64,000 nt of DNA from CBDCME01 sp965218865 (GCA_965218865.1 CBDCME010000037.1:50748-114747); one strand, 5' to 3'; shown: positions 46,970 through 56,165, counted from the first letter of the stretch. Made by a program: numbers and translations. The notes: generated by a model not told the origin, from the letters alone.

Positions 46970-47998
46970 TATCGTCGCCTTCAAGAATGGAAGCGGATAA
47001 TCGGTAGCAACGGGTGGTGCCACGGGAGCCGGGCAGCCGGTGCCGACTCTGCGGCTTGCCGTCACTGTCCGGGATCAGTAACTTCCGCTCAACAAGCGCC
47101 CGTGAAAGTATCCCCGAGTCGAATCCCGCACACACTTCCGAACGCCAGACTTGGGGCATCACGAAATATTCGATGCCCCCCTCACTGACGAGCTTGCGGA
47201 ACCCGGCCCGGCTATGGGTCGGACGATTTGATTCTTTCTCATCCCAAGGCGTGAATCGGCCATCGCCGTGCCGTTCGATGAATTGCCGTACCTGGGCCAC
47301 ACCCTCACTGATCTCCGCCGGTTCGATATTGCCGCGCGCGTCCGCCACGCCCGGAAACAGGTCGCGGCTGCGTTTGATGCTTCTCCCCGCTCCCAAGGTG
47401 CGATATTCAGTTTTGTCGCTAGCTCACCAGCGGCGGCCACCAATGCGAAACGGCCCGCGACTCGGCTAATCTGTCCGTCGGCACCCGCCGGGCAGTGTTC
47501 GTTGATAAAGTCGTTTTTGAATCCAGCGACAGCTTCGCGAACACCGTCCAATTTGCCCGAAATTTCAGCAAGGAAAGCACGGCCCGCCTGCCCGTAGTTT
47601 TCACTGGCGGCCTTTAGAAGGTGCCGAGCGAAGGCATCGGCATTCGGGAACTCATGCAGGTTCTCGAACGGCCCAAATCCGGCACCAGCGTCGGCGGGAA
47701 CATCGATCACGCGCACAATTTGCCCAGCTGCGACTTTTCGGCCTCGCCCGTCCTCGGCTACTTTGTCGGCTATGCCAATCTCACCGCTCGATATGAATAT
47801 CACGCGCCATTCGGCGGGCGCCTTGCCTTCGCCTCCGCGTCTGGCTCTTGCCTTGCCGGCGCCGTTCGCCAGCATGTAGGCTGAGGCGCCAGCCGCTTTC
47901 GGGTCAATCTGCGATAGCTCGTCAAGGCAGAGCAACCCATCGCTATGGGCTTGGGCAACAGCCTCCAGCCCATTGTCGGTCGCGCGCCATTGGCGCAC
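46962..47998 (-). pseudogene. DUF927 domain protein, truncated and frameshifted
   Basis: C-terminal portion of a DUF927 ATPase/helicase-like protein of integrative elements. Recognisable parts are DGLLCLDELSQIDPKAAGAS, YMLANGAGKARARRGG, WRVIFISSGEIGIADKV and GRFALVAAAGELATKLNIAP. After AATCFRAW (about 47350) the frame changes and continues as ARGNIEPAEISEGVAQVRQF and RFTPWDEK to a stop at 46962. The 5' half, including the expected N-terminal domain, is missing: the sequence switches to an integrase reading in the other direction near 47995. Confidence 0.75.
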
Positions 47999-48614
47999 GT
48001 ATCAACCCGAACAACGTGCGCGACCGCATCCTCTCGGAAGAGGAAACAGCGACGTTGTTCGCCGCTGCGCACGGGTTCACTGATTACGTCCGGCCCTTTT
48101 TTTCGTCCTATATCACACGGGTATGCGGCTCGGGGAAGCGTTGGCACTGGAATGGTCGGATTTCCAGCCTCAGCATTTCCGGATTGTAATTCGTAAGTCA
48201 AAATCGGGCGAAGGACGAAAGGTACCATTACGCCAGGATTTGGCCGAAGAATTGATCCGCTGGAAGCCGGCTGCGGGCTGAAGTCGGTGGGTGTTCCCAG
48301 GCCGCTATGATTATTCAGTACCAATGAACAACATCCGCGCCGGATGGCTCCGCCTGCGTACGGCGTCCGGCGTCAGCGGACTTCGCCCGCACGATCTGCG
48401 CCACAATTTCGTTAGCATTCTCCAGGCGCGCGGCATTTCTGATTCGATCATCATGTCGATCACTGGCTACAAAACCCACGTCATGTTGCACCGATACTCT
48501 CACAGCACTGACGTACTTCGGATGCAAGCCGTCGAAGGTCTCCCTGCCCCTCAAGCGACCAACGTTGGGGGCGATGTAATCTCTATCTCATCACACAAAG
48601 ACAAGAAGCTTTGA
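47996..48614 (+). pseudogene. Tyrosine recombinase/integrase remnant
   Basis: Catalytic part of a phage-type integrase. Pieces in order are NVRDRILSEEETATLFAAA, then (after a frameshift near 48110) MRLGEALALEWSDFQPQHF with the first Arg, KSKSGEGRKVPLRQDLAEE, an in-frame TGA at 48279, then SGLRPHDLRHNFVSILQARG (HxxR) and YKTHVMLHRYSH with the nucleophilic Tyr. The N-terminal arm-binding domain is absent, cut where it meets the DUF927 remnant. Probably the integrase that inserted an island at tRNA-Phe. Confidence 0.8.
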
Positions 48615-48851
48615 TCCGGAACGGGTGAATCTCGTTCTGCGTTCACACTGAGGATTTCTATTCGATCCCTTTTTAGGGCCGTGCGCACGTTCCGGACGGG
48701 TCCCCCCTGCATCTCGACCCTGACCCCGTTCCGCCACCCGTCGCGGAAATATCCGCCTAAAATCCCCCATACGCCTAGAAAACGTAGCCTTTCCCGACGT
48801 AACCACGCGTCGCGCTTTAACTCTTAACCGGCTGATGTTATATTATAACCT

Positions 48852-49076
48852 ATGCCATCCATTAGCACGACTGCCCTCCGTTCCCGCAGGTACCGTGACC
48901 GGCAACGTCACCATAAAACGGTCGTGTCACTCGATGTGGGTCTTGAAATGCTGGTTTATCTTACCGGGGTCGGCGTCCTCGACAGAGCCGACTTGTTGAG
49001 TCGCGACGCCATCGCCAAGGCCATTACGGATGTCGTTCAGTCATACTATCTTTTGCGACAGCGATTAGGGCGATGA
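48852..49076 (+). CDS. Small island-associated protein with basic N-terminus
   Basis: 74 residues: RSRRYRDRQRHHKTVVSLDV then LEMLVYLTGVGVLD and IAKAITDVVQSYYL. The pattern 'RRYR-R-R...V.V.LE...L...G.L' is common in small proteins that accompany integrases in alphaproteobacterial islands; function unknown. AT-rich upstream region with ttatattataacc. Confidence 0.5.
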   Translation: MPSISTTALRSRRYRDRQRHHKTVVSLDVGLEMLVYLTGVGVLDRADLLSRDAIAKAITDVVQSYYLLRQRLGR

Positions 49077-49355
49077 CGGTTTGCCACCTGGGCCGGAAAA
49101 TCCGCGTTTTATAGGCAGCTAAGGGCCCCAAAGCGGACCTAACGAAAGGGAATTATATATCGGTATTGACGGATCGCGTCAATCCAGGTAAGTTGATCGT
49201 GCTTGCCGAGTATATTGCGAGCGACTCTGTGTCGGGTCGCCCGCGAATAGAAGACCTTTACCGGAAATAATCGGGAACTCACGTCGCTCGTGTGTTGCTC
49301 GGCAAGCCGGCCCGGCAATCCCGCCGGGGTGTTCCTTCGCCATAGGAAGGCTGCC

Positions 49356-49703
49356 ATGCCGGTCAAGATAGTCTTGAAGCATACCTTCGCCGCTTTGTGT
49401 TTCGCCGGACTCTTGGGTTTCTGCTACCACGCCGGTCAGGCTGCAACCGCGGGCGAAATCCGCACTGAGATTGAGCGCCTGGTGATCGATACATGCGTCA
49501 GAACCATAGCCAGAACGAGCGCGGATCGGACTCCGGGTATTTCTATCGAGGAAATGGTCAGGCTGATCAAGATTGTGAACGCAAAGACCTATGAGCAAGT
49601 CTATGCCACTCTCTTGCCAATGGTACGCGGGCTGAATCGCGAACAGCGGGAGGAGATTTATGATTTCGGGCTCAGACAATGCCTGTCGGGAGCAAAGCGC
49701 TAG
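49356..49703 (+). CDS. Secreted hypothetical protein, transposon passenger
   Basis: 115 residues with a signal peptide (VLKHTFAALCFAGLLGFCYHAGQAATA) and a small helical mature part: EIRTEIERLVIDTCVRTIAR, ISIEEMVRLIKIVNAKTYEQ, NREQREEIYDFGLRQCLSG. Two cysteines in the mature protein (DTCVR, RQCLS) could form a disulfide. Start chosen at MPVKIVLK after an ataggaagg ribosome-binding site. A perfect terminator follows. It lies inside the IS1595 transposon; role unknown. Confidence 0.65.
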   Translation: MPVKIVLKHTFAALCFAGLLGFCYHAGQAATAGEIRTEIERLVIDTCVRTIARTSADRTPGISIEEMVRLIKIVNAKTYEQVYATLLPMVRGLNREQREEIYDFGLRQCLSGAKR

Positions 49704-49738
49704 GAATTGAAATTCACGCGCTGATTTGGTAGACAGAG

Positions 49739-49764
49739 AAAGCCCCGGCAGGAACCGGGGCTTT
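49739..49764 (+). terminator. Rho-independent terminator
   Basis: Perfect 10-bp stem AAAGCCCCGG / CCGGGGCTTT with loop caggaa, 36 bases after the stop of the secreted-protein gene. Confidence 0.85.
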
Positions 49765-49856
49765 GTATCAACCGTCGCGTTACCGCGCGACCGAGCTTGG
49801 AATTGCTGATCAGGCGATTTCAAGCATAGGGATTCTTTGTCCTTCGGTCAAGCGGC

Positions 49857-51934
49857 AGGACTAGTTTTTTGTCCGCCCAGTGATCAGGGTGAGGTGATCG
49901 CGGCGCTGGCCATTTCATTCTCGGTGTGGCAGTGTGCCGGTCATGGCGACGCTGCCGGTCTCGGATTCGTCCATTGATTTGCGCGCGGTCACGGTGCGTC
50001 CGACCTGGGGCGCGCAGGAGCACCGGCGCTGGGACCGGTTGGTGGAGCAGCACCACTACCTGGCGTTCCACGGCGTCATCGGCAAGGGCCTGCGCCATGT
50101 CGCGGTGCATGGCGAGACCTGGCTCGCACTGATCGGCTGGCAGCCCGGCGCGTTCAAGCTGGGCGCGCGTGATCGCTGGATCGGGTGGTCGGCCGAGCAG
50201 CAGTTCCGGCGTCTGCATCTGATCGCCAACAACTCGCGCTTCGTCATTCTGACGCCTGGCCGAGTGCCGAACCTGGCCTCCCGTGTGCTGGGGCTGAGCC
50301 TGCGGCGGCTGTCTGAGGACATCCAGGCGGTGCACGGATATCCGGCTCTTCTGGCGGAGACGTTCGTGGACGTCTCGCGATTTGCCGGCACCTGCTACCG
50401 CGCGTCGAACTGGCGCTCTCTGGGGCTGACGCGGGGCTTTGCCCGTGAGCCCGGAGGGGCAGCGCGCTGGCGCCACCACGGTCAGCCCAAGGAGGTCTTC
50501 GTGTTCGGACTGACAGACGGCGCCCCCGAGGCGCTGAGCCGTACCGGGATGCCGGCACACTGGAACGCCGAGCAGCACACCGAGCCGATGGCCGCGCCCC
50601 GGCTGCGCAGCCTGTTCGAGTGTCTGGGTGAGGTGCCCGAGTACCGCCATGCCCGGGGCAAGCGCTATGCGCTCAACACCATTCTGGTGATCGCCGTCGC
50701 CGCCCGGCTTGCCGGATACCGGGGGGTGAACGCGTTCGCCCAGTTCGCCGCCCTGCTCTCCCAGGAGCAGCTCGAGGCGGTGGGTGCGTTCTGGAGCCCT
50801 TCCAAACAGCGCTACACCCCGCCCGCGATCACCACCTTCCACAAGACCCTCACCGCCCTGCCGCCAGAGACCCTGGACAACGCGATTAGCCAGTGGACCG
50901 GCCAGCATGGCAGCGCGCACGCGCCGGTCGCCATGGACGGAAAGGATCTGCGCGGCGCCTCGAAGCAGACCGAAGACGGGCGCAGGATGATGGTGGCGGC
51001 GGTCGAGCACGACACCGGCGTGGTCCTCGGGCAGGTCGAGGTCGACCGCAAGAGCAACGAAATCCCGGCCGTGCGCGAACTCTCCAGCGGCCTCGACCTC
51101 ACAGGCCGGATCGTCACCATGGACGCGATGCACGCTCAGCACGAGACCGCGCGCTGCCTGCTCGGGCGTCGCGCCGACTACGTGATGAGCGCGGTCAAGG
51201 ACAACCAGGAGATGATCTTCGAAGACCTCAAGGCGATCGACTTCAGCGATGCGCTCTGGCACGAAACCGTCGACAAGGGCCATGGCCGCATCGAGCGCCG
51301 ACGCTGCGCCGTCGTCGACCTCTCCGCTGCCGAGTGGGACGGCTACGCCAACCTCCACGGGCGACGCCAGGCCATGCGCATCGAGCGCGAACGCGAGATC
51401 CTCAAGACCGGCAAGCGCAGCATCGAGGTGACCTGGAGCCTCACCTCGCTCGGCGCAGAGCGCGCCGGACCCGAGGAGTTGCTCGAACTGGTGCGCAACC
51501 ACTGGCATATCGAGAACCGCCTGCACTACGTGCGCGACTTCACCTACGACGAAGACCGATGCCGGGCCTACGTGCGTCACCTGCCCAGAAATCTCGCCTG
51601 CTTGACCAACGCGGCCATCGCCATCGTGCGCTGCGACGGACGCTTCCGTTATCTGCCCGAGGCCAACCGGCACTATGCCGCCCGGGCGCAGGAGGCCCTC
51701 GACGCGATCATGACCGCGCCCATCGCCTGAGACAGCACGCCTCTCCCCCGGACCGGGACGTGCCGCCGAGCGGCGCGGGCGGACCGGTGTGCCTGTCGAA
51801 TCCGAAAACGCCGTCCGGTGGCTTCGAGCAGTCCCCATGACGTCGTCGAGGCAAGCTCGGGGCTCCCCGAACCCCGTGCACCGAGCACGATCCCACTCAT
51901 CCCGAACCCTCAACCGCGACTAAAAATTGTTCCT
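49857..51934 (+). mobile_element. ISAs1-type element with 11-bp target duplication
   Basis: Inverted ends AGGACTAGTTTTTTGTCCGC and AGGAACAATTTTTAGTCGCG. Flanked by direct repeats GGTCAAGCGGC at 49846-49856 and 51935-51945. It encodes one 598-residue transposase and inserted into the IS1595 transposon after that element had formed. Confidence 0.85.
49934..51730 (+). CDS. DUF4338 (DruA-like) - ISAs1 transposase fusion
   Basis: Two-domain protein of 598 residues. Residues about 12-205 are a DUF4338 domain of the type named DruA in Druantia defence systems: WDRLVEQHHYLAFHGVIGKG, LRHVAVHGETWLALIGWQPG, RFVILTPGRVPNLASRVLGL, GTCYRASNWRSLGLTRGFAR. Residues 218-598 are an ISAs1/DDE transposase: AMDGKDLRGASKQTEDGRRM, NEIPAVRELSSGLDLTGRIV, TMDAMHAQHETARCLL, NHWHIENRLHYVRDFTYDED. 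The start may be ATG 49943 (MATLPVSD) rather than the earlier codon. Both parts are uninterrupted. Confidence 0.9.
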   Translation: MPVMATLPVSDSSIDLRAVTVRPTWGAQEHRRWDRLVEQHHYLAFHGVIGKGLRHVAVHGETWLALIGWQPGAFKLGARDRWIGWSAEQQFRRLHLIANNSRFVILTPGRVPNLASRVLGLSLRRLSEDIQAVHGYPALLAETFVDVSRFAGTCYRASNWRSLGLTRGFAREPGGAARWRHHGQPKEVFVFGLTDGAPEALSRTGMPAHWNAEQHTEPMAAPRLRSLFECLGEVPEYRHARGKRYALNTILVIAVAARLAGYRGVNAFAQFAALLSQEQLEAVGAFWSPSKQRYTPPAITTFHKTLTALPPETLDNAISQWTGQHGSAHAPVAMDGKDLRGASKQTEDGRRMMVAAVEHDTGVVLGQVEVDRKSNEIPAVRELSSGLDLTGRIVTMDAMHAQHETARCLLGRRADYVMSAVKDNQEMIFEDLKAIDFSDALWHETVDKGHGRIERRRCAVVDLSAAEWDGYANLHGRRQAMRIEREREILKTGKRSIEVTWSLTSLGAERAGPEELLELVRNHWHIENRLHYVRDFTYDEDRCRAYVRHLPRNLACLTNAAIAIVRCDGRFRYLPEANRHYAARAQEALDAIMTAPIA

Positions 51935-51970
51935 GGTCAAGCGGCAACCCGCAAGATCGAGGTGTATCGC

Positions 51971-52093
51971 ATGAAGGCTTCAGAGGGTGAAAAAGACAGT
52001 CCGCAACCGGCACCGCCACCTCCCCCTCCGCCGGAGCCATCACCGCCCCCGCCAAGCAGGGAAGATAGGGGCGATGTCACGAAAGGTGGATGA
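51971..52093 (+). CDS. Proline-rich short peptide, possibly a truncated gene
   Basis: 40 residues, MKASEGEKDSPQ followed by a polyproline run and a charged tail (SREDRGDVTKGG). The frame is open upstream through GQAATRKIEVYR to the ISAs1 boundary at 51934; joined across the IS, it could begin at a TTG near 49836. No ribosome-binding site is obvious and the end overlaps the convergent membrane-protein gene, so it may not be a real gene. Confidence 0.25.
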   Translation: MKASEGEKDSPQPAPPPPPPPEPSPPPPSREDRGDVTKGG

Positions 52094-52517
52094 AATACCC
52101 ATGGGCTATTTGGACGGCTACGCTGACTCCAAGGGAAATTGTGCTAGCTGTTAGAAAATAGGACTTCCACTTTATTGCGGATGAGTTGGCTTTGATCGAT
52201 TGACGGTTAGCTTCGGCAATCCAATCGACTGATTTTTCGTAGGAATAGTCGGCTAGTATCTGCTGTGCCCGTTCCGGTTTGGCGCCTGTTTCATACTTTC
52301 TTGGCCAAATGGCGAGTATCGCCAAAAAACCGGTCAGGGCGAATGGCGCGTAGACTATCAGCGTTTCGGGAGTGACCTGTAGATTCTTCGGCAAAAGAAT
52401 CGCACAAGCCGCAAACACAATGCTTGCCTTGGTGGTAACCACACGCATAGCCTCGTCCAGGCATTGCAACCCTCTTTGCGATAACTCCAGATTCAAGATA
52501 GCGGCTTCCCTACTCAC
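52077..52517 (-). CDS. Three-helix membrane protein, transposon passenger
   Basis: 146 residues. A short N-terminal helix (LNLELSQRGLQCLDEAMRVV) is followed by TTKASIVFAACAILL (TM1), LIVYAPFALTGFLAILAIWP (TM2), a long soluble helix (SVDWIAEANRQSIKANSSAI) and KSYFLTASTISLGVSVAVQI (TM3). This layout and the 'KAS' just before TM1 resemble small membrane effectors of the SLATT/Pycsar-type groups, but I cannot confirm homology. Its start overlaps the transposase stop by four bases, so the two are translated together. Confidence 0.6.
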   Translation of the reverse strand: MSREAAILNLELSQRGLQCLDEAMRVVTTKASIVFAACAILLPKNLQVTPETLIVYAPFALTGFLAILAIWPRKYETGAKPERAQQILADYSYEKSVDWIAEANRQSIKANSSAIKWKSYFLTASTISLGVSVAVQIAHGYFIHLS

Positions 52518-53491
52518 GCCCGAGCACCGCTAGCCAGCCCGTTATCGGCGATCAGCGTCGCGTAGGTCAGCCTCTTGCCCCGCATCCCGCAAGCTAGAGA
52601 GTCCATTTGCGCCAGCGTGCCGCTCTCGCGGATGTTGTGACGCCCGGAGAACTCGGCGATGTACCGGCTCAAGTGCTTGGGCGAGAATTTGTGATAAACG
52701 CCTTTGTGCGCCCGCTTGAGCATAGCCCAAAAGCTCTCAATCCCGTTGGTGTGTGCCATCCCTGAGACGAATTCCGATACCGAGTGCTTGACGCTCTCGT
52801 GCGGGTTAGGGATGCCTCCGTAGGCCGCCGCGTCATCGGTGTAGACGGTGGCGCTGGGTTCCGCGTTATCGGCGACGAAGCCTTGCAGCGTGGCCTTGTC
52901 GGTGTCCGTTACCACCTTGGCCGCAACCCTCTTGGTGGCTCGGTCCTTGGCCCCGACAACCGCCGTCATATCGACGGGGCCGCGTCCCTCGGAAGCCTTG
53001 CGCTCGGTGTTTGATTTGTTCTTGCGTTTACCGCCGAAATAACTCTCATCGATCTCCACCGGGCCGGAAAACGGCGGCTCGTCGTCGTCGCGCTCGAAAG
53101 CTTTGCGGATACGTTGCAGCATGAACCATGCCGTCTTTTGAGTAACGCCGATGTCCCGATGCAGCTTCATCGACGATACACCCTTCAAGCTGGTCAGGTG
53201 CATGTAGATGGCATAGACCCACTTGCGCAGGGGCAAGGGCGATCCCTGCATGACTGAGCCGGTTTTGATTGAGAAATAGGACCGGCAATCGGAACACCAG
53301 TAAGGCATATTGCCGTGGCTGGCTTTGCAGGTGCGCTTTGATTTGCAGTGCGGGCACTTGCGGCCATCCGGCCAAATCTTGCTTTCAAACCAAGCCAGCG
53401 CCGCGTCGTCGGTCGGAAACATGTCCGCTAACTGCATGACGGTGACGCCTTCACGATTTGATTTTCCAGGGGCTTTCTTGGTCATTTCCAA
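52514..53491 (-). CDS. IS1595 family transposase
   Basis: 325 residues. An N-terminal zinc ribbon (KCPHCKSKRTCKASHGN and PYWCSDCRSYFS) precedes the ISXO2-like catalytic domain: GPVEIDESYFGGKRK (Asp), TVYTDDAAAYGGIPN (Asp), and HTNGIESFWAMLKRAHKGVY (Asn/Glu region). The HTH-like VTQKTAWFMLQRI is also typical. It lies just inside the right end of the transposon and shares its stop with the start of the membrane-protein gene. Looks intact. Confidence 0.95.
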   Translation of the reverse strand: MEMTKKAPGKSNREGVTVMQLADMFPTDDAALAWFESKIWPDGRKCPHCKSKRTCKASHGNMPYWCSDCRSYFSIKTGSVMQGSPLPLRKWVYAIYMHLTSLKGVSSMKLHRDIGVTQKTAWFMLQRIRKAFERDDDEPPFSGPVEIDESYFGGKRKNKSNTERKASEGRGPVDMTAVVGAKDRATKRVAAKVVTDTDKATLQGFVADNAEPSATVYTDDAAAYGGIPNPHESVKHSVSEFVSGMAHTNGIESFWAMLKRAHKGVYHKFSPKHLSRYIAEFSGRHNIRESGTLAQMDSLACGMRGKRLTYATLIADNGLASGARA

Positions 53492-53566
53492 TCTCCGTTG
53501 CCGATGATTGGAGTGTAGCGAATATTTTAGGCTTTGTCAATACCGATATATAATTCCCTAACGAAA

Positions 53567-54405
53567 GCCGCGCGTTTTAGGCGGGATGTGGCTAAGACCG
53601 GTAGTCCTGGATCACCGCCAATCACGGCCGATCTACCCTCAAGAGCCGTCGATCCGGCGTTTTTCGACCGCTTAACCCCCGATTGCGGTCGTCGCGAGTG
53701 GCACCGAATTTCGTCCCTTCGTGACCCGAAGGAGCCAATCAACGATTAGCTATTAAAAGCAGCGATTCTCCCGCATTCTAGGTGTGAAACAAGAAGTGCC
53801 GCAACGGATTTAAGGTTGCTCCGAACTCTGGGATCGGAAAAGATTACCTGCCGAGGTTTCGGTCAACGACTCGCTGGATGCTCAGCATTGGGTCTATACT
53901 TTTTTTGGATTGGAAGCTGCTAAAAATGTCTCAAGTTCTTCCAAACGGGGTTCAGATGTTTGAATTGCCCCCCAGAATTTTAGATGCCACGGATGTTGGC
54001 TCACCAATACCTGGTTCGAACACGGGGAACATTGGTCGAGGGCGCACAACTTTCAACCACATCAAGTTTAAGCGTGGGTTATTTGGGGTCACCGTTCTTG
54101 ATTCTGCCTGCGAAACTACGACCTCACGAACTTCCGCTCTTGATGCGGTGGACGGCTCCCGCCACCGGCATCGTAATGTGCCAAAGTGCGGTGTCACGCG
54201 ATGGGCCGAGAATGACTGGTTATGACCCCAGGCGAACCGTATGAGTAGTCACCGAATTGTCTCAAAATACGTATCGGTAGGCGTCGCAACCAAGGCGCAG
54301 GGAAGCTAGCCTGATCGTTGATGCTCCACTCAGTGTGTAACGCAAGCATGAGCAACGTAAGCGCACACGACAATCGCGGCAACAACCAACAACAAGGAGA
54401 GAGCA
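53567..54405. other. Gene-poor region right of the IS1595 transposon
   Basis: About 840 bases with no gene I can support. Open frames such as 53878-54225 (plus) show no domain, no ribosome-binding site and a frame-hopping composition suggesting decayed sequence. The segment right after the target duplication (gccgcgcgttttaggcgg) resembles the left-flank sequence near 49105 (ccgcgttttataggc). Confidence 0.4.
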
Positions 54406-54693
54406 GTGAAGAAATTTGTGTTTTTGACTTACGGGTTTGAAAAGCCCACGCCAGAAATCATGGCAGCATGGAATAAGTGGTTCGAGTCAATCAAAGACAA
54501 TATTATCGAAAAGGGCCATTTTCCTCGTGGTCGAGAAATCTCGAGAGCCGGAACCAAGGATTTGACACTGGGACGTGACTCCATCACCGGCTTCATGATC
54601 GTGAGCGCCGACAGCCTTGATGATGCAGAGAAGATGGCGCAAAGCAATCCGTACATATCGAGCATAAGGTTCTATGAAGTGATGTCGGAGTAG
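54406..54693 (+). CDS. YciI-like (YCII-related) protein
   Basis: 95 residues beginning with GTG, five bases after a strong aaggagag ribosome-binding site. KKFVFLTYGFEKPTPEIMAA, WNKWFESIKDNIIEKGHF, DSITGFMIVSADSLDDAEKM and ISSIRFYEVMSE match the dimeric alpha-beta barrel of YCII-related proteins, a family of unclear enzymatic role with DGPF relatives near sigma factors. Composition is lower in GC than the core genome. It stands alone. Confidence 0.75.
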   Translation: MKKFVFLTYGFEKPTPEIMAAWNKWFESIKDNIIEKGHFPRGREISRAGTKDLTLGRDSITGFMIVSADSLDDAEKMAQSNPYISSIRFYEVMSE

Positions 54694-54944
54694 ACTTGCC
54701 CTATTCGCAGGGCACACCGTATTCTGGCTCGCCTATGGCGTCTGTCCCCTACGCGCTAGAGCACCTTGTCCACGCATCTGAGGGTGGTGCATGAAGGTGG
54801 CACCGTGGTGACGGCGTTGTTGCCGTTTTTTTGACAGACCGTAAAAATCCACTGGAGCGTAGCCCACCCGTCCAGGGGTCGCGGGACGATGAATCAAGCG
54901 GGTTTTAGCTGTCAGCTCGGAAGCCGGTTGGGGGATGGGCGGGG

Positions 54945-55376
54945 TTAGCGCTGGACTCCGCACGAGTCGTCGTTGGCGCACCACTTTTCCGCCCACCGGC
55001 GCATCATCTCCTGGGCCGCGTTGTTCTTGGGGACGATCATTTTAAAAAAATCAACATTCTTGATCTCGACAAGACCCATACGGCTCAGCTCTTGGGCCCC
55101 CTTCCAAATACCAATTTCGGAGATTCCCAGGGACCTCCCCAGGTCCGTTACCTCGACCCCCCGATAGGGGACCCGGCAAACGATCTGCCGGAGCACGGGG
55201 TCCATGTCGATCCGGAGGCCGAGCACCTGCTCGTTCAACTCTTCGCCAATTTTCTTGCCGTACGCCTTGATGTTACGGAGCAATTCAGCCAGGTCCTTCT
55301 TGTTCCCCGGGTTGATCGATGCCACATCCTTGGCGTCGGCCCCGATGCTCGTCATGAGCACGACGATGAGGATCAT
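54945..55376 (-). CDS. Exported protein with winged-helix-like domain
   Basis: 143 residues from ATG 55376. A short hydrophobic leader (MILIVVLMTSIGADA) suggests export or membrane anchoring. The rest is helical (LAELLRNIKAYGKKIGEELN) and ends in a winged-helix-like segment: GVEVTDLGRSLGISEIGIW, KGAQELSRMGLVEIKNVDF, FKMIVPKNNAAQEMMRRW. The frame is open 85 codons further upstream, so a longer cytoplasmic form cannot be excluded. Two cysteines near the C-terminus (EKWCANDDSCG). Family not recognised. Confidence 0.5.
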   Translation of the reverse strand: MILIVVLMTSIGADAKDVASINPGNKKDLAELLRNIKAYGKKIGEELNEQVLGLRIDMDPVLRQIVCRVPYRGVEVTDLGRSLGISEIGIWKGAQELSRMGLVEIKNVDFFKMIVPKNNAAQEMMRRWAEKWCANDDSCGVQR

Positions 55377-56004
55377 TGTGTACCGAGAGACGGCGATGAA
55401 TCCGACGCGGAAAGTTCGGCAAAAATGGCGAAAGAGATGGATAACAAGGTGAGACTGAGCGCTCGCGGCCGGAATGTCGCGGAACCGGACTCCTATTCGT
55501 TGTGCGCCCCGAGAACCACGCCGGAAAAGCCGAAACGGACGCACGTCAGCCTGCATGAGCAACTTGCCCCCGCCTATCGCCAATGAGACGGATGTGACTC
55601 CCGCGATCGTGTACCGAACGACCGTGTTCAATTCATATAAATAGGACCTCGGGGTGCATTTGTCGCCCCCGGAACGCGGTCGTTCTTTCTCGGAATTCTA
55701 TAACCGACTGCCCCGCCGTCGTGGCGGGTAATGCCAATCACGGCCGAGCGCGGCACGGATCGACCGCCATAGGCCCGAAATTTGCGCTGACACCCGCTAG
55801 CAGCCTGTTGACGAAGTCGGTGTGGCGTGATTCGTTGTGATGAACGGAATGTAGGGGGGATTTGGGCGATGTCGATGGGTCGTCAGGAAGCGCGGCAGGG
55901 TGATCTGATGGTGACGTGGTCGGAGATGCCGCGCTCGCCGGGGCACGTATTTTACGACCGGCTTCAGGAGGTTTTGCTCGAGGCTGGTTTCGACGCTTTC
56001 GCGG

Positions 56005-56165
56005 AAGCGGTAGCATGGTATAGCGGTCCTTGCGTCCCTTACCCTGCTCGACCCGGATCACCTGGCGCTCAGAGTCGATGTCCGTGACCTTGAGGGAGAC
56101 CACTTCCGAGGCCCTGAGGCCGGCGCCATAGGCTACCAGCCAACGACGGCGGCACTACCCCCAGC
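56005..56165 (-). pseudogene. Tyrosine recombinase fragment (central part)
   Basis: Encodes WLVAYGAGLRASEVVSLKV, TDIDSERQVIRVEQGKGRKD, RYTMLP, the segment around the first catalytic Arg of XerD-like integrases of the kind carried by some IS91-group elements. Flanking sequence on both sides is unrelated. A C-terminal piece of a similar enzyme lies at 59071-59395 but the order does not fit a simple split. Confidence 0.65.

Larger units (their letters stand above)
49148..53558. mobile_element. IS1595-family transposon with passenger genes
   Basis: Ends are inverted GGGAATTATATATCGGTATT, identical on both sides for about 24 bases, and each is flanked by the direct repeat TAACGAAA (49140-49147 and 53559-53566), the 8-bp duplication expected for IS1595. 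At 4411 bp it carries a transposase gene, a membrane-protein gene overlapping it, a secreted-protein gene and a later-inserted 2078-bp ISAs1-type element. Without the latter it is about 2.3 kb. Confidence 0.9.

Noticed and set aside
46147..54000. Attachment-site repeat of the tRNA-Phe 3' end
   Set aside because: I looked for a second copy of the ctcccctgggcacca sequence downstream and did not find one in the window.
53878..54225. 115-codon frame as a gene
   Set aside because: No ribosome-binding site, no recognisable motif, and neighbouring frames look equally plausible; treated as decayed sequence.
54733..54996. 87-codon minus-strand frame
   Set aside because: Arginine/proline-rich, no start signal, overlaps the 3' end of a better-supported gene; possibly an old transposase scrap but not supportable.
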